DNA of 64,000 bases. Source: Gammaproteobacteria bacterium. GTDB taxonomy: Bacteria; Pseudomonadota; Gammaproteobacteria; Steroidobacterales; Woeseiaceae. The DNA is taken from positions 1 to 64,000 of the forward strand of contig JAOTUU010000002.1 of the NCBI GenBank assembly GCA_029863705.1, read 5' to 3'. The notes beneath the pieces are model-generated. The model saw nothing but the letters and a program-made list of their open reading frames with translations. It had not been told where the DNA came from and ran no database searches. A program made the position numbers and the translations under genes. This document shows, piece by piece, positions 35,714 to 44,904 of this stretch. Within the stretch, counting starts at the first letter, position 1. The number at the start of each line of letters is the position of its first letter.

Positions 35714-35779
35714 TTCGCGCCTTTCGACCCTCCGGCATTTCTGGGTCCGAATAACACTATTCCCGATGGAAAGAAGATA

Positions 35780-36214
35780 ATGAAGACGTTTTCTGCCAAA
35801 TCAGCAGAGGTTCGCCGCGACTGGTTCGTGGTCGATGCGACAGGCCAAACCCTGGGTCGCCTGTCGACCGAGATTGCTCGTCGCCTGCGTGGCAAGCACA
35901 AGCCTGAATACACGCCGCACGTGGATACGGGTGACTACATCGTCGTTGTGAACGCGGAAAAAATCCGCGTGACAGGCAACAAGATGAAGGACAAGATTTA
36001 CTACCGGCACACTGGCTACATTGGCAACCTGAAGTCGATAACGCTCGAAAAGTTGCTCGATGAGCATCCGGAGCGCGCCTTGCAGAACGCAGTCAAAGGC
36101 ATGATGCCGCGCGGATCTTTGGGCCGCCAAATGTACTCCAAGTTGAAAGTATTCAAGGGTCCTGAGCACGATCACACTGCTCAGCAGCCTATCCCACTAG
36201 AAGTGAACGTATAA
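35780..36214 (+). CDS. rplM: 50S ribosomal protein L13
   Basis: [32 protein letters not shown]. Confidence 0.97.
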   Translation: MKTFSAKSAEVRRDWFVVDATGQTLGRLSTEIARRLRGKHKPEYTPHVDTGDYIVVVNAEKIRVTGNKMKDKIYYRHTGYIGNLKSITLEKLLDEHPERALQNAVKGMMPRGSLGRQMYSKLKVFKGPEHDHTAQQPIPLEVNV

Positions 36215-36607
36215 ATGAGTGACACAAGCTTTTACGGAACAGGCCGCCGCAAGACATCTACGGCGCGCGTTTTCATGCAGCCCGGGAACGGTTCAATCAC
36301 GATTAATAATCGGCCGCTGGACACGTTCTTTGGTCGCAAGACCGCACAGATGATCGTCAGGCAGCCGCTCGAATTGATGCAGCTGACGGACGCGTTTGAC
36401 GTCAAGGTTACGGTCAAGGGCGGTGGCACGACAGGACAGGCTGGCGCGATTCGCCACGGCCTAACCCGTGCACTGATGCAATACGACGAATCCTTGCGAC
36501 CTGCATTGCGCAAAGCTGGCTTTGTTACGCGCGACGCACGTGAAGTCGAGCGTAAGAAGGTTGGTCTTCGCAAAGCACGCCGCGCCACGCAGTACTCCAA
36601 GCGCTAA
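36215..36607 (+). CDS. rpsI: 30S ribosomal protein S9
   Basis: [14 protein letters not shown]...[17 protein letters not shown]. Confidence 0.97.
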   Translation: MSDTSFYGTGRRKTSTARVFMQPGNGSITINNRPLDTFFGRKTAQMIVRQPLELMQLTDAFDVKVTVKGGGTTGQAGAIRHGLTRALMQYDESLRPALRKAGFVTRDAREVERKKVGLRKARRATQYSKR

Positions 36608-36630
36608 GCAGGAGCTGCGGCCCCGACATT

Positions 36631-36704
36631 TGGGGGATCGTCTAGCGGTAGGACTGCGGACTCTGACTCCGCCAACCCAGGTTCGAATCCTGGTCCCCCA
36701 GCCA
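36631..36704 (+). tRNA. tRNA-Gln (anticodon CTG), CCA encoded
   Basis: TGGGGGA...CTAGCGGTAGGA...GCGGA CTCTGAC TCCGC...GGTTCGAATCC...TCCCCCA GCCA cloverleaf. Confidence 0.95.
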
Positions 36705-36714
36705 AAAAACAGAT

Positions 36715-36737
36715 GCCCCCGAAAGGGGGCTTTTTTT
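36715..36737 (+). terminator. Rho-independent terminator downstream of tRNA-Gln
   Basis: GCCCCCGAAAGGGGGC TTTTTTT. Confidence 0.85.
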
Positions 36738-36815
36738 GTACGGGACATCTTTGTAACGGATGTACAATGTCGCCGAGTATTATTTTCAGGTTAACAGCGG
36801 ATACAGGCGACCAAT

Positions 36816-37394
36816 ATGATTCGTGATGCCAAATTCTGGATATCGATGGCAGTGTTCCAGGTTTTCTTCGGTTTTGCGGTGTTTGCGATTACCCGGGATT
36901 ATTATGCAGCCGACACGCATGAAGTCATCTCTCAGTCGCGGCCGGTGGCTGTCCAGTCAGGCCCGGCTTGGCCAAATGCCATCACGGCAGCCGAAATCGA
37001 TCGACTCAGTTTGCCGGCACTCGGCGACCTGGCCCCGCAGGATCCCGTCGAAATATATCGACAGGCGAACGAGTTTTTTGCCAACAAGCGCTACGAAAAA
37101 GCAGCGGAATATTATGAACAGCTGCTGGCATTTAGGCCAAACGATGCGGAAATCCATAATAACCTGGGTATAACTTTGCACTATCTCGGCAGATCTGATG
37201 AGGCACTTGAACGACTCAACAAAGGCATCACGGTCGACCCGGAGCACCAGAGATCCTGGCTGACACTGGGATTCGTCAACAGCCAGTTGGGCAACACCGG
37301 GCAAGCTCGCTCGGCTCTGACAAATGCCACGCAGATTGGGACCAATGAATCGATCCGGCAGTCCGCTTTTGAAATGCTGGAAAGTCTCCCGTAA
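36816..37394 (+). CDS. TPR-repeat protein with N-terminal TM helix
   Basis: N-terminal hydrophobic segment; AAEYYEQLLAFRPNDAEIHNNLGITLHYLGRSDEALERLNKGITVDPEHQ. Confidence 0.8.
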   Translation: MIRDAKFWISMAVFQVFFGFAVFAITRDYYAADTHEVISQSRPVAVQSGPAWPNAITAAEIDRLSLPALGDLAPQDPVEIYRQANEFFANKRYEKAAEYYEQLLAFRPNDAEIHNNLGITLHYLGRSDEALERLNKGITVDPEHQRSWLTLGFVNSQLGNTGQARSALTNATQIGTNESIRQSAFEMLESLP

Positions 37395-39164
37395 ATGGCC
37401 ATGGTTTCGCAGTTGTTCAAAGAGTTGCGCCGCCGCGGTGTGCTGGGAACTGCAGCGATTTACGTGGTCGCCGTCTGGGTTATCGTGCAGGTCGCCAGCG
37501 AGACCTTTCCTGCGTTCAACATTCCTGATTATGCGATTCGTTACGTCTGGTTTGGTGCCATAGCCGGCTCTCCTCTGGCCCTGATCGTCGGATGGATGTA
37601 CGACATTTCCTCACGAGGAATCAGCCGAACGTCTCGTGCAGGAAGCTGTGAAGATGAAGAAACGCCTCTGACCCGTTTCGATTTCATAGTGTTGTCAGGC
37701 ATAGCCGCTGTGGCCATTGGAATTGTCATCACTCTGCTCGGCGAAATTGTGGTGCTCGAGGAGCCGGGTCGTTTGCAAACGACAGTCAGAGATGTTGACC
37801 CAAACTCAGTGGCGATATTGCCGCTGGATAACTTCACCGGTGATCCGGACCAGGAGTATTTTGTCGCGGGCCTTCATGAGGCTCTTACCGCTGGCCTTAC
37901 GAGCATCAGCGCGCTCAAGGTCATCTCGAGGACATCGGCCAGCGTATTTGCCGGTTCGGACAAAACTCTGCCTGAAATCGGCCTCGAGCTAGGTGTCGCC
38001 AATATCATTGAAGGTTCGGTGTTTCGTAGCGGAGATCGTGTCAGAGTCACCGTGCAGTTGATTAATGCGCAGACCGACGAGCACTTGTGGGCTGAGAACT
38101 ATGAACGAGAGTTAGTCGACATGCTGGCTCTGCACGGGGAAGTAGCACGCGCGATTGCCCGGCAAATTCAGGTTGCGCTGACCCCGGGGGAAGAATTGCG
38201 GTTGAGCGATACAAGAGAAGTAGACCCGGCCATCTACCAGCAGTATCTCAAGGGTATGTATTTCCTCAAGCAATACACGCCTGACAGCATTGAGAAAGGC
38301 TTGCCTTACCTGCACCAGGCGGTGGAACTTGATCCTGCAAATGCTCGGGCCTATGCCGGGCTCGCGCTAGGCTACAACACCATAGGACACGGTATCGGTC
38401 GTGACGCCTTTCCGAAGGCACTGGCCGCTGCTCGTCAGGCTCTGGCGATCGACGAATATTCGGGCGAAGCCTGGGCTGCCCTGGCGGAAGCACAGCTCTA
38501 CTATGACTATGATTGGGCGGGGTCCGATCGTTCATTCAAACGGGCGTTGCAATTAGCTCCCAGCCTGGATCACGCTCACGCTCACTATGCCTATTTGCTT
38601 GCTTTGCTCGGCCGCTGGGATGAGGTGTTCATTCACGCTGAACGAGCCAGCGAACTGAGTCCACTCGACCCCACCTGGCCGTTTTTTGCTGGTTGGCTAT
38701 ATATGGTTCGGCAAGATTTCGGCAGAGCCGAAGAGCTCATGCTGGAATCGCTGGAGCTCTCCCCTGGATTTCCGTTCGGGTTATACGGACTCGGGGACGT
38801 GTACAAAATGCAGGGGCGCATTGAAGAGGCCGTTGCTATTCAGGAAAAGATACCAGTCGGTAATCCGGTGAGAAACTGGGCTCTCGGCCCGACCTATGCC
38901 TTAGCCGGTCGCGAGGCAGATGCCCTGCTAGCTGCCGCTACAATGGCTGTGGATCCGGGCCCCAAGGACAGGATGTTTTTGGCTTTTACGTACACCGCCC
39001 TCGGAGATTTCGATGCGGCTATGAGGTGGTTCGAAATCGCCTTCGAAACTCGTACAGACTGGCTGCCATGGATCGTGCTGGATCAATCCTATGGTGGTGT
39101 ACTGGGAGATATTCGAGATGATCCCCGCTTCCAGTCCTTGATCGAGAGGCTCGATCTGCCGTAA
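37395..39164 (+). CDS. Membrane-anchored TolB-N/FlgO-like plus TPR protein
   Basis: Two N-terminal TM segments; SVAILPLDNFTGDPDQEYFVAGLHEALTAGL...VANIIEGSVFRSGDRVRVTVQLINAQTDEHLWAENYER; multiple TPRs. Confidence 0.8.
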   Translation: MAMVSQLFKELRRRGVLGTAAIYVVAVWVIVQVASETFPAFNIPDYAIRYVWFGAIAGSPLALIVGWMYDISSRGISRTSRAGSCEDEETPLTRFDFIVLSGIAAVAIGIVITLLGEIVVLEEPGRLQTTVRDVDPNSVAILPLDNFTGDPDQEYFVAGLHEALTAGLTSISALKVISRTSASVFAGSDKTLPEIGLELGVANIIEGSVFRSGDRVRVTVQLINAQTDEHLWAENYERELVDMLALHGEVARAIARQIQVALTPGEELRLSDTREVDPAIYQQYLKGMYFLKQYTPDSIEKGLPYLHQAVELDPANARAYAGLALGYNTIGHGIGRDAFPKALAAARQALAIDEYSGEAWAALAEAQLYYDYDWAGSDRSFKRALQLAPSLDHAHAHYAYLLALLGRWDEVFIHAERASELSPLDPTWPFFAGWLYMVRQDFGRAEELMLESLELSPGFPFGLYGLGDVYKMQGRIEEAVAIQEKIPVGNPVRNWALGPTYALAGREADALLAAATMAVDPGPKDRMFLAFTYTALGDFDAAMRWFEIAFETRTDWLPWIVLDQSYGGVLGDIRDDPRFQSLIERLDLP

Positions 39165-39189
39165 GCGATTTATCTGGCCGGCAGAGGCA

Positions 39190-39879
39190 TTATCGTTGTG
39201 CTGCGATTATGTGGCCACGAATCCTTGCCGCTACATTGCCATTTCCAAAACGATCCGCAATTGTGGCGGCGGCACGTTCGGTGACGTGCTCAAGATGATC
39301 CGCGTCGCGCTGTTCGATTTCATTGCGCAGGGGTGTGCCTTGGCAATATGCCACAGCAGGATCGCGGGGAGATGGTGCGGAGCTAATCGCGTCCAGTGAC
39401 TCGTAGCTCATGTCGGCGAATTCGTTCGTTTCAATACGATCCCACACATTGAAAATCAGTGTGCCGCCGGGCTTAAGCACACGATAAGCTTCAACATATC
39501 CAGAAAATCTGTCTGGATAAAACATGACAGCAAACTGGCACACAACGACGTCGAACAACTCATCCTCCTCAAATGGGAGTGCCATGGCGTCGGCCTGGCG
39601 CCACGTAAGCCGTGGATCTGGCGCTTGCTTGCTGGCGGCATGGTCAAGCATGGGCTGATAGAGATCGGTGATGGTATATCGAGCGTCAGGCGATATGGTC
39701 GACACCAGGGCACGCGGTGCGACACCGCTACCGGCAGCTGTTTCCAAGACTGACGCCGGGTCAAGTGCTCCTACTCACTCGGTCAAATCTTGCGCATACG
39801 TCTCGAAAATTAACGGCACCAGGCAGGTGTCGTAAATTTAAGGAATTGATCCGACGAAGTCCTTATCGTGCTCTGTCAC
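39190..39879 (-). pseudogene. SAM-dependent methyltransferase pseudogene (two in-frame stops, likely internal deletion)
   Basis: GTG at 39879: MTEHDKDFVGSIP*IYDTCLVPLIFETYAQDLTE*VGALDPASVLETAAGSGVA..., all one frame; stops TAA 39838-39840 and TGA 39775-39777. Confidence 0.8.
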
Positions 39880-39954
39880 TTTGGTGCTCTCCCTTGGCGT
39901 CGAGCCCGGTACAACAAAAATATCCCAAAAGGGGTCCGACTCGCTGTGATCCGG

Positions 39955-40347
39955 CTAGTGATGCTCTCGATGTAATTTTGCGTCATGCGTTCGGAAGTGA
40001 TCGCCGAACCAGCGCTCGAGGTCGGTGGAAAGCCGCGCTTCATCGTATTCGCCGTCGTCTTCAACCTCATCCATGATGTCGCGAAGTTCGTCGAGCAATG
40101 TCTCATGGTCTTGTTTGTGCTCGAGGAACTCAGGGTAGAGTGATGCACGCATCATTTTTTCTTCGAGCGCGAAGTGAGAAGCAATCTGAGCGAAGATTTC
40201 GCCGAGTGATTCGATGACTGCATCGCGGCCTGCGCCGGGTCGAGTGGAACCGTGCAGGCTGTTTATCAGTTCTATCAGCTCTCTGTGTTCGAAATCGACT
40301 TCGGCAACACCGACGCTGAATTCTTCTTTCCAGGTGATCAGGCTCAT
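39955..40347 (-). CDS. Bacteriohemerythrin
   Basis: VAEVDFEHRELIELINSLH, HFALEEKMM, HKQDHETLL, WFGDHFRTHD. Confidence 0.9.
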   Translation of the reverse strand: MSLITWKEEFSVGVAEVDFEHRELIELINSLHGSTRPGAGRDAVIESLGEIFAQIASHFALEEKMMRASLYPEFLEHKQDHETLLDELRDIMDEVEDDGEYDEARLSTDLERWFGDHFRTHDAKLHREHH

Positions 40348-40847
40348 CGAATACTGAAGCCCCCTTTCTCGGGTTTGAACGTGATTGTACGATAACGTCC
40401 GGCGGCGAAGGTAACGTCTTCTTCGTAAACGTAGTCCCATCCGTCGGTACGTGCCGTATACCGGATTCGTGTGTTAATGCGATGTTCGCCCGGTGGTAGA
40501 TCAAAGCGCTCATACACGGACGACAAGCCATCGCCCCACAGCCCGGATGGCAGTGCTTCAATGCGCAAGGCCGTATTGCCATCGACATCAAGTTCAAAAA
40601 TTAATGGCAGGCGCTGCCGCTCGCAAAGCACAGAACGTCGCATATTCGGCGCGAGTTCAGCGATTTGCTGCGGTGTCAGTTTTATACAAGGTTCGACGTG
40701 GTTGGTCGCGTGACTCAGAGAGACCTTCACGACGGCCATGTCAGGCGACGCGTAGTGGTAGCGGGGCCAAAAGGAAAGGTAACCGACCACGTACGCAAAT
40801 CCTGCGTACAGGGCGATCTGCAGAGCTGCTCGGGCGACGTTACGCAT
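40344..40847 (-). CDS. Hypothetical membrane-anchored protein
   Basis: N-terminal TM ALQIALYAGFAYVVGYLSFW; overlaps the cytochrome b fusion gene. Confidence 0.65.
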   Translation of the reverse strand: MRNVARAALQIALYAGFAYVVGYLSFWPRYHYASPDMAVVKVSLSHATNHVEPCIKLTPQQIAELAPNMRRSVLCERQRLPLIFELDVDGNTALRIEALPSGLWGDGLSSVYERFDLPPGEHRINTRIRYTARTDGWDYVYEEDVTFAAGRYRTITFKPEKGGFSIR

Positions 40848-42387
40848 TTCGCGAGCCTCGCTTCGGTGGTCGCGGCGGTAGCTTGCTCAGCGACGCGGCA
40901 AATTCCGCGAATTCCTGTTTGCGCCGCCGCGCGCTGCCTTGTGGCAGCCAGCTAAGACTCAGCCGCTCTCGTTGTACCCGTTTGCGCAAATAGGGATCGC
41001 GTTCACCGGCGACGCGTTGTTTTGTCCAGCTGTCGCCCAGGCGATAAAAGCAGTCGCCCTGGGCACAACCAGCGAGCATGACGCCGTCGGCCAAGCCGCG
41101 CGAAAGCGCGAAATCGATGAATGCCGGCGGCAGCATGGCGACGCAGGGCATGGAGATTACCTGCGCACCCATGTCACTGAGTGCCGCTGCGTTGGCGGTA
41201 TTGCAGGTGTACACCAACACTCGTGAACCGTCCCCGAATCGAGCGGAAGCTTCTAGCGTGCGTTCTCGCAATTCAGACATCGGCTGATCCGGTAACTCAA
41301 TGCCTGCCACGATGGCTGTCGCGCGTCGGAACGGCGTGGCGGTCGGGCATGCGCCGACACAAAGTCCACAACTCATGCAGTGACTTTCATTGACGACAGC
41401 TTCAGTGTCATACGCCGCGCCGTCACTGCGTGGCTCCATGGTGATAGCACTGAATGGGCAATCTTCAGCGCAGCGGGCGCAGCCGTTGCAGTTGTCTAGA
41501 TTGACCACAGCCGGTGGCGTCGACTTTTTCGGTGGTATCCAGGGAAGCAGTGACAGGAATATCGAGCCACCAACCAGAATCAGCCACAGCTGGCCGCCCG
41601 GAATGAAATCGAGAATCGGATATGCGGCGAGGTAATACCAGTCGAGGTTAAGGGCTGCGGGAACGACGTCGAGGTCGGCGGGCCCCTGGCTGACGGCCGG
41701 GTAGACGAGGGAAAGGACGAGCAGGCTTATCGCAGTACCCAATGCAAGTGGTCGTGGTGGATTCACCCGAGCCCTGGCGTGTCGCTGGATATGCAGCCAC
41801 ATCAGAAACAGCATGAACAGCGGCGCGAAAATGTGCATGAACACCATAAGTGTGAAAAACCGACCACCAAGGGTTGTGCTGTTAAGAAAGTTGTTCGCGA
41901 TGGGCTCGCCAAAAAACGGCAGTGTGTCGAACCACTCGGTGGTCGCAATGGCAATGTACTGGGCCAGCTTGTCCCACACCAGCCAGTAGCCGGTGATACC
42001 GCACATGTACACGAACCAGATCAATGGCACGCCGGTTATCCAGGCGAAAAACCGCCTGCCGCGCAGCCGGTCCAATGAAAATTCACGGAGTATGTGCAGG
42101 AACATGACAATAACGAGCGCATCGGAAGCGTAACGGTGAAGGCTGCGCATGACGCCAGCCGCGTACCATTGGTCGTGCGTTATATATTCGACGGATGTGT
42201 ACGCGTCGGTGATGCCGGTATCAAAGAACAGGTACAGGTAGATGCCGGTAGCCGCGACTATCCAGAAGAAATACCAGCCCAACGCCCCCAGATTGGCGAG
42301 CGGGCTGTTGCGCTGCCCGAAGCTCCAGTCAAAGACCGTCTCGGCGCGCGCAAACAGTAGTCGAATAATGCGTTTCAGGAACGCCAT
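40840..42387 (-). CDS. Fusion: cytochrome b/b6-like domain + two [4Fe-4S] ferredoxin motifs + MvhD-like iron-sulfur domain
   Basis: SLHRYASDALVIVMFLH and MHIFAPLFMLFLMWLH heme-ligand pairs; CNGCARCAEDCP, CMSCGLCVGACP; LVYTCN...MPCVAML...GVMLAGCAQGDCFYRLGD. Confidence 0.85.
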   Translation of the reverse strand: MAFLKRIIRLLFARAETVFDWSFGQRNSPLANLGALGWYFFWIVAATGIYLYLFFDTGITDAYTSVEYITHDQWYAAGVMRSLHRYASDALVIVMFLHILREFSLDRLRGRRFFAWITGVPLIWFVYMCGITGYWLVWDKLAQYIAIATTEWFDTLPFFGEPIANNFLNSTTLGGRFFTLMVFMHIFAPLFMLFLMWLHIQRHARARVNPPRPLALGTAISLLVLSLVYPAVSQGPADLDVVPAALNLDWYYLAAYPILDFIPGGQLWLILVGGSIFLSLLPWIPPKKSTPPAVVNLDNCNGCARCAEDCPFSAITMEPRSDGAAYDTEAVVNESHCMSCGLCVGACPTATPFRRATAIVAGIELPDQPMSELRERTLEASARFGDGSRVLVYTCNTANAAALSDMGAQVISMPCVAMLPPAFIDFALSRGLADGVMLAGCAQGDCFYRLGDSWTKQRVAGERDPYLRKRVQRERLSLSWLPQGSARRRKQEFAEFAASLSKLPPRPPKRGSRNA

Positions 42388-42397
42388 CTAATGCCAG

Positions 42398-43138
42398 TCA
42401 TCGCGCGCGGCGCCACTCGGTAATGACAAATAACAGAATGGCACCGAGGCAGAGCGCGCCTACCAGTATCGTCATGAAAATGGAGTAGTCGAATTTGTAA
42501 CGGCCACTATTGGGATCATAGACCGTACAGAATAACTTAAAAGTGTCCACCCAGTGGTCGACAATGCCCGCGTCTCGTGGCGTGTCGAACACCAGCTCTT
42601 TCAGCGGTTCCACAAATGAAGGCGCGTCGAAGTCCTGGCCGTATATCTGCCGGTACACTTTGCCGTCTGCATCGACAATGGTTGTCTGTGACAAATGGTC
42701 AAAGCCTTTGGCCGTCGCGAAGAACTGAAACCCTACGTCCTTACTGATGGCCGCAACGGTCGGTTCGTCAGAACTCAGGAAGTGCCAGTTGGGCGTATCA
42801 ATGCCTTTTCCCGATGCATACATGCGCATTCGGTCCGGAGTATCCACCTGCCAGTCGAAACCGATGGAGATAATCGAGAACGCGTCCTCGCCAAGTGCTT
42901 CATGGGCGATGTCGGCGTGTTTTTCGATATTCGTGGTAATAACAGGGCACACGTGGTGGCAACTGGTGTAAATGAGACTGATGACGAGTGGCTTGCCGCG
43001 CAGCGACTGCAGGGAAAAAGTCTGACCTTTTACATCCCGAAACGTGTAGTCGCCGATCGTATTACCGAGCGCGCCCTGGCTGATGGCCAGGGCGGCTTCT
43101 CGGTCGTAGTCCTGCTGTGCTGCTATCGGCGCTGCCAC
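42398..43138 (-). CDS. SCO1/SenC copper chaperone
   Basis: YTSCHHVCPVI (CxxxCP), TIVDADGKVYRQIYGQDF; C-terminal TM helix. Confidence 0.92.
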   Translation of the reverse strand: MAAPIAAQQDYDREAALAISQGALGNTIGDYTFRDVKGQTFSLQSLRGKPLVISLIYTSCHHVCPVITTNIEKHADIAHEALGEDAFSIISIGFDWQVDTPDRMRMYASGKGIDTPNWHFLSSDEPTVAAISKDVGFQFFATAKGFDHLSQTTIVDADGKVYRQIYGQDFDAPSFVEPLKELVFDTPRDAGIVDHWVDTFKLFCTVYDPNSGRYKFDYSIFMTILVGALCLGAILLFVITEWRRAR

Positions 43139-43197
43139 CCCCGCAAGGGTGAGAGCGCCGAATACGGCAGCAGCACGCGTTCTGGTCAGCTTTCCGG

Positions 43198-44892
43198 CTA
43201 GCTTAATGGCCAGATCTCAGACAGGTACTTCCAGTTCACGAAGTAATACAAGACAAATGCTACAAAGAAGATTGAGACCAGGAATACCGTGCCTGGAATC
43301 TTCAACGACTCAGTACTGCCATAGTGACTTACTGCGGCAGACTCTGGTGGAACTTCGGGATACTCGGGCTTCTCATCCTCGGCGAGTTTCTTGCCGAAAA
43401 AGACTGAGCCAACTACAACCACGACATACATGAGGCCACCAATTGCCGCCATTATCGCGAATATGCCGTTAAGGCCCATCATCAAATAGGCCGCCGACGG
43501 ATAGTCGAACGGCAATATGGCATCCGCGAACGTCATATCCCAGTGTCGTCGTGACACACCGAGTGTTCCCGCACCCATCATGAATATTGAGATGCCTGCA
43601 ACACCGATACCGAATACATACGGCTGCCACCTCGCGACTCTCTTCATTACGAGTTCACGGCGGAAGATCAATGGTACGAGAAGGTACGTTATCGCCATGA
43701 ATGCGAGTGTCGTTCCCGCCACCACGGTGCCGTGGAAGTGACCCGGTACATACAAGGTGTTGTGCATGATCAGGTTGATCTGTTCGGTACCCATCACGAC
43801 GCCGGAAATACCGCCAATAAAGCCGAAGAACACGAGCGACATGAACATGCCGGAAAACGCAGGATTACCCCATGGCGCCTTGCGCAGCCACTCGAACATG
43901 CCCTTGGTGAGCCCGCGCCCACGCTGCGCCGCCTCGATCGCGCCAGGTACGCTCATGCCGTGAATCATGCTGCCAAGTACAGCCAGGTACATCGCATAAC
44001 TCGTGTTGAAAATCTTCCATTCCGAACTCAGTCCCGGCTCGACCAACAGGTGGTGAGCACTCGCGAGTTGCAGGAACAGGATGTACATGAGGAACGCCAT
44101 GCGGCTGATCTTCTCTGACAGTGGTTTGGCGCCAAACACCATCGCAGCTATCGCATACCAGACTGAAACATGTGCAGCGACGTTAATCTGTTGTGATGAA
44201 TGCCCCATCGCCCACCAGATGGTCTTGTAGACCAGCGGGTCAATATGGCTGACGAGGCCGACCGACCAGAGAAATGTCGGTATCAGAATGATGGCACCCG
44301 AGGCGATCGTGAACACCGCAATGATCGCTGCAGTTAATGCACCGAACGTAACCAGCGGAACTGACCCTTCATAGGTCTTATCCCGTTTCGCGATCACAAG
44401 AGTGCCGAAGAAGACACCGCAACCGATCAGCGCCCCGACCGCAAACAAGATGATGCCCAGATAGAAGCCAGGTTCCGCCATCATCGGCACATACGAGGTG
44501 AACATGACGCTCGACCCGCCTTGCAAGACCACGACATTCGTAATCAATGCACCAACAAGCATCATCCCGAACCCGGCCCAGGCCCATTTGGGACCGGCCA
44601 ATCTTGAGTTCAAGAGTATCGCCGAGGCGAAATACAAAACCGCCATTTCGAAGAAGATGCACCAAACCAGCAGTACGTCAAGGCCGTGGGCAGTCAGTGC
44701 CAGGTAAAACCAGTCTGCTGGAAGAAAATGAACGGCTGGCCAGCGAGTCAATGCGACCGACAGGCCAAACAGCCCACCGATCGCAAGAAACACGACAGCG
44801 GCGACGGCATTTGCCTTGATAAGTTTCTCAGCTGCCCGGTCAACTTTCAGACCGGTTGTCGGGCAGGTACGATAATCGAAAAGTTTGCTCAT
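43198..44892 (-). CDS. B-family heme-copper oxidase-like subunit I; candidate sNOR-type nitric oxide reductase catalytic subunit
   Basis: WWAMGHSSQQINVAAHVSVWY, ASAHHLLVEPGLSSEWK, HNTLYVPGHFHGTVVAG; sequence aligns by eye to ba3 subunit I. Confidence 0.85.
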   Translation of the reverse strand: MSKLFDYRTCPTTGLKVDRAAEKLIKANAVAAVVFLAIGGLFGLSVALTRWPAVHFLPADWFYLALTAHGLDVLLVWCIFFEMAVLYFASAILLNSRLAGPKWAWAGFGMMLVGALITNVVVLQGGSSVMFTSYVPMMAEPGFYLGIILFAVGALIGCGVFFGTLVIAKRDKTYEGSVPLVTFGALTAAIIAVFTIASGAIILIPTFLWSVGLVSHIDPLVYKTIWWAMGHSSQQINVAAHVSVWYAIAAMVFGAKPLSEKISRMAFLMYILFLQLASAHHLLVEPGLSSEWKIFNTSYAMYLAVLGSMIHGMSVPGAIEAAQRGRGLTKGMFEWLRKAPWGNPAFSGMFMSLVFFGFIGGISGVVMGTEQINLIMHNTLYVPGHFHGTVVAGTTLAFMAITYLLVPLIFRRELVMKRVARWQPYVFGIGVAGISIFMMGAGTLGVSRRHWDMTFADAILPFDYPSAAYLMMGLNGIFAIMAAIGGLMYVVVVVGSVFFGKKLAEDEKPEYPEVPPESAAVSHYGSTESLKIPGTVFLVSIFFVAFVLYYFVNWKYLSEIWPLS

Positions 44893-44904
44893 GATTTCTA
44901 CCCC

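Noticed and set aside
36461-36794. ORFs overlapping the rpsI end and tRNA-Gln on both strands
   Set aside because: They run through a clear tRNA and terminator; not coding.
39775-39777. TGA in the methyltransferase frame as a selenocysteine codon
   Set aside because: A TAA stop also interrupts the same frame, the position corresponds to a non-catalytic residue, and the internal deletion supports decay instead.
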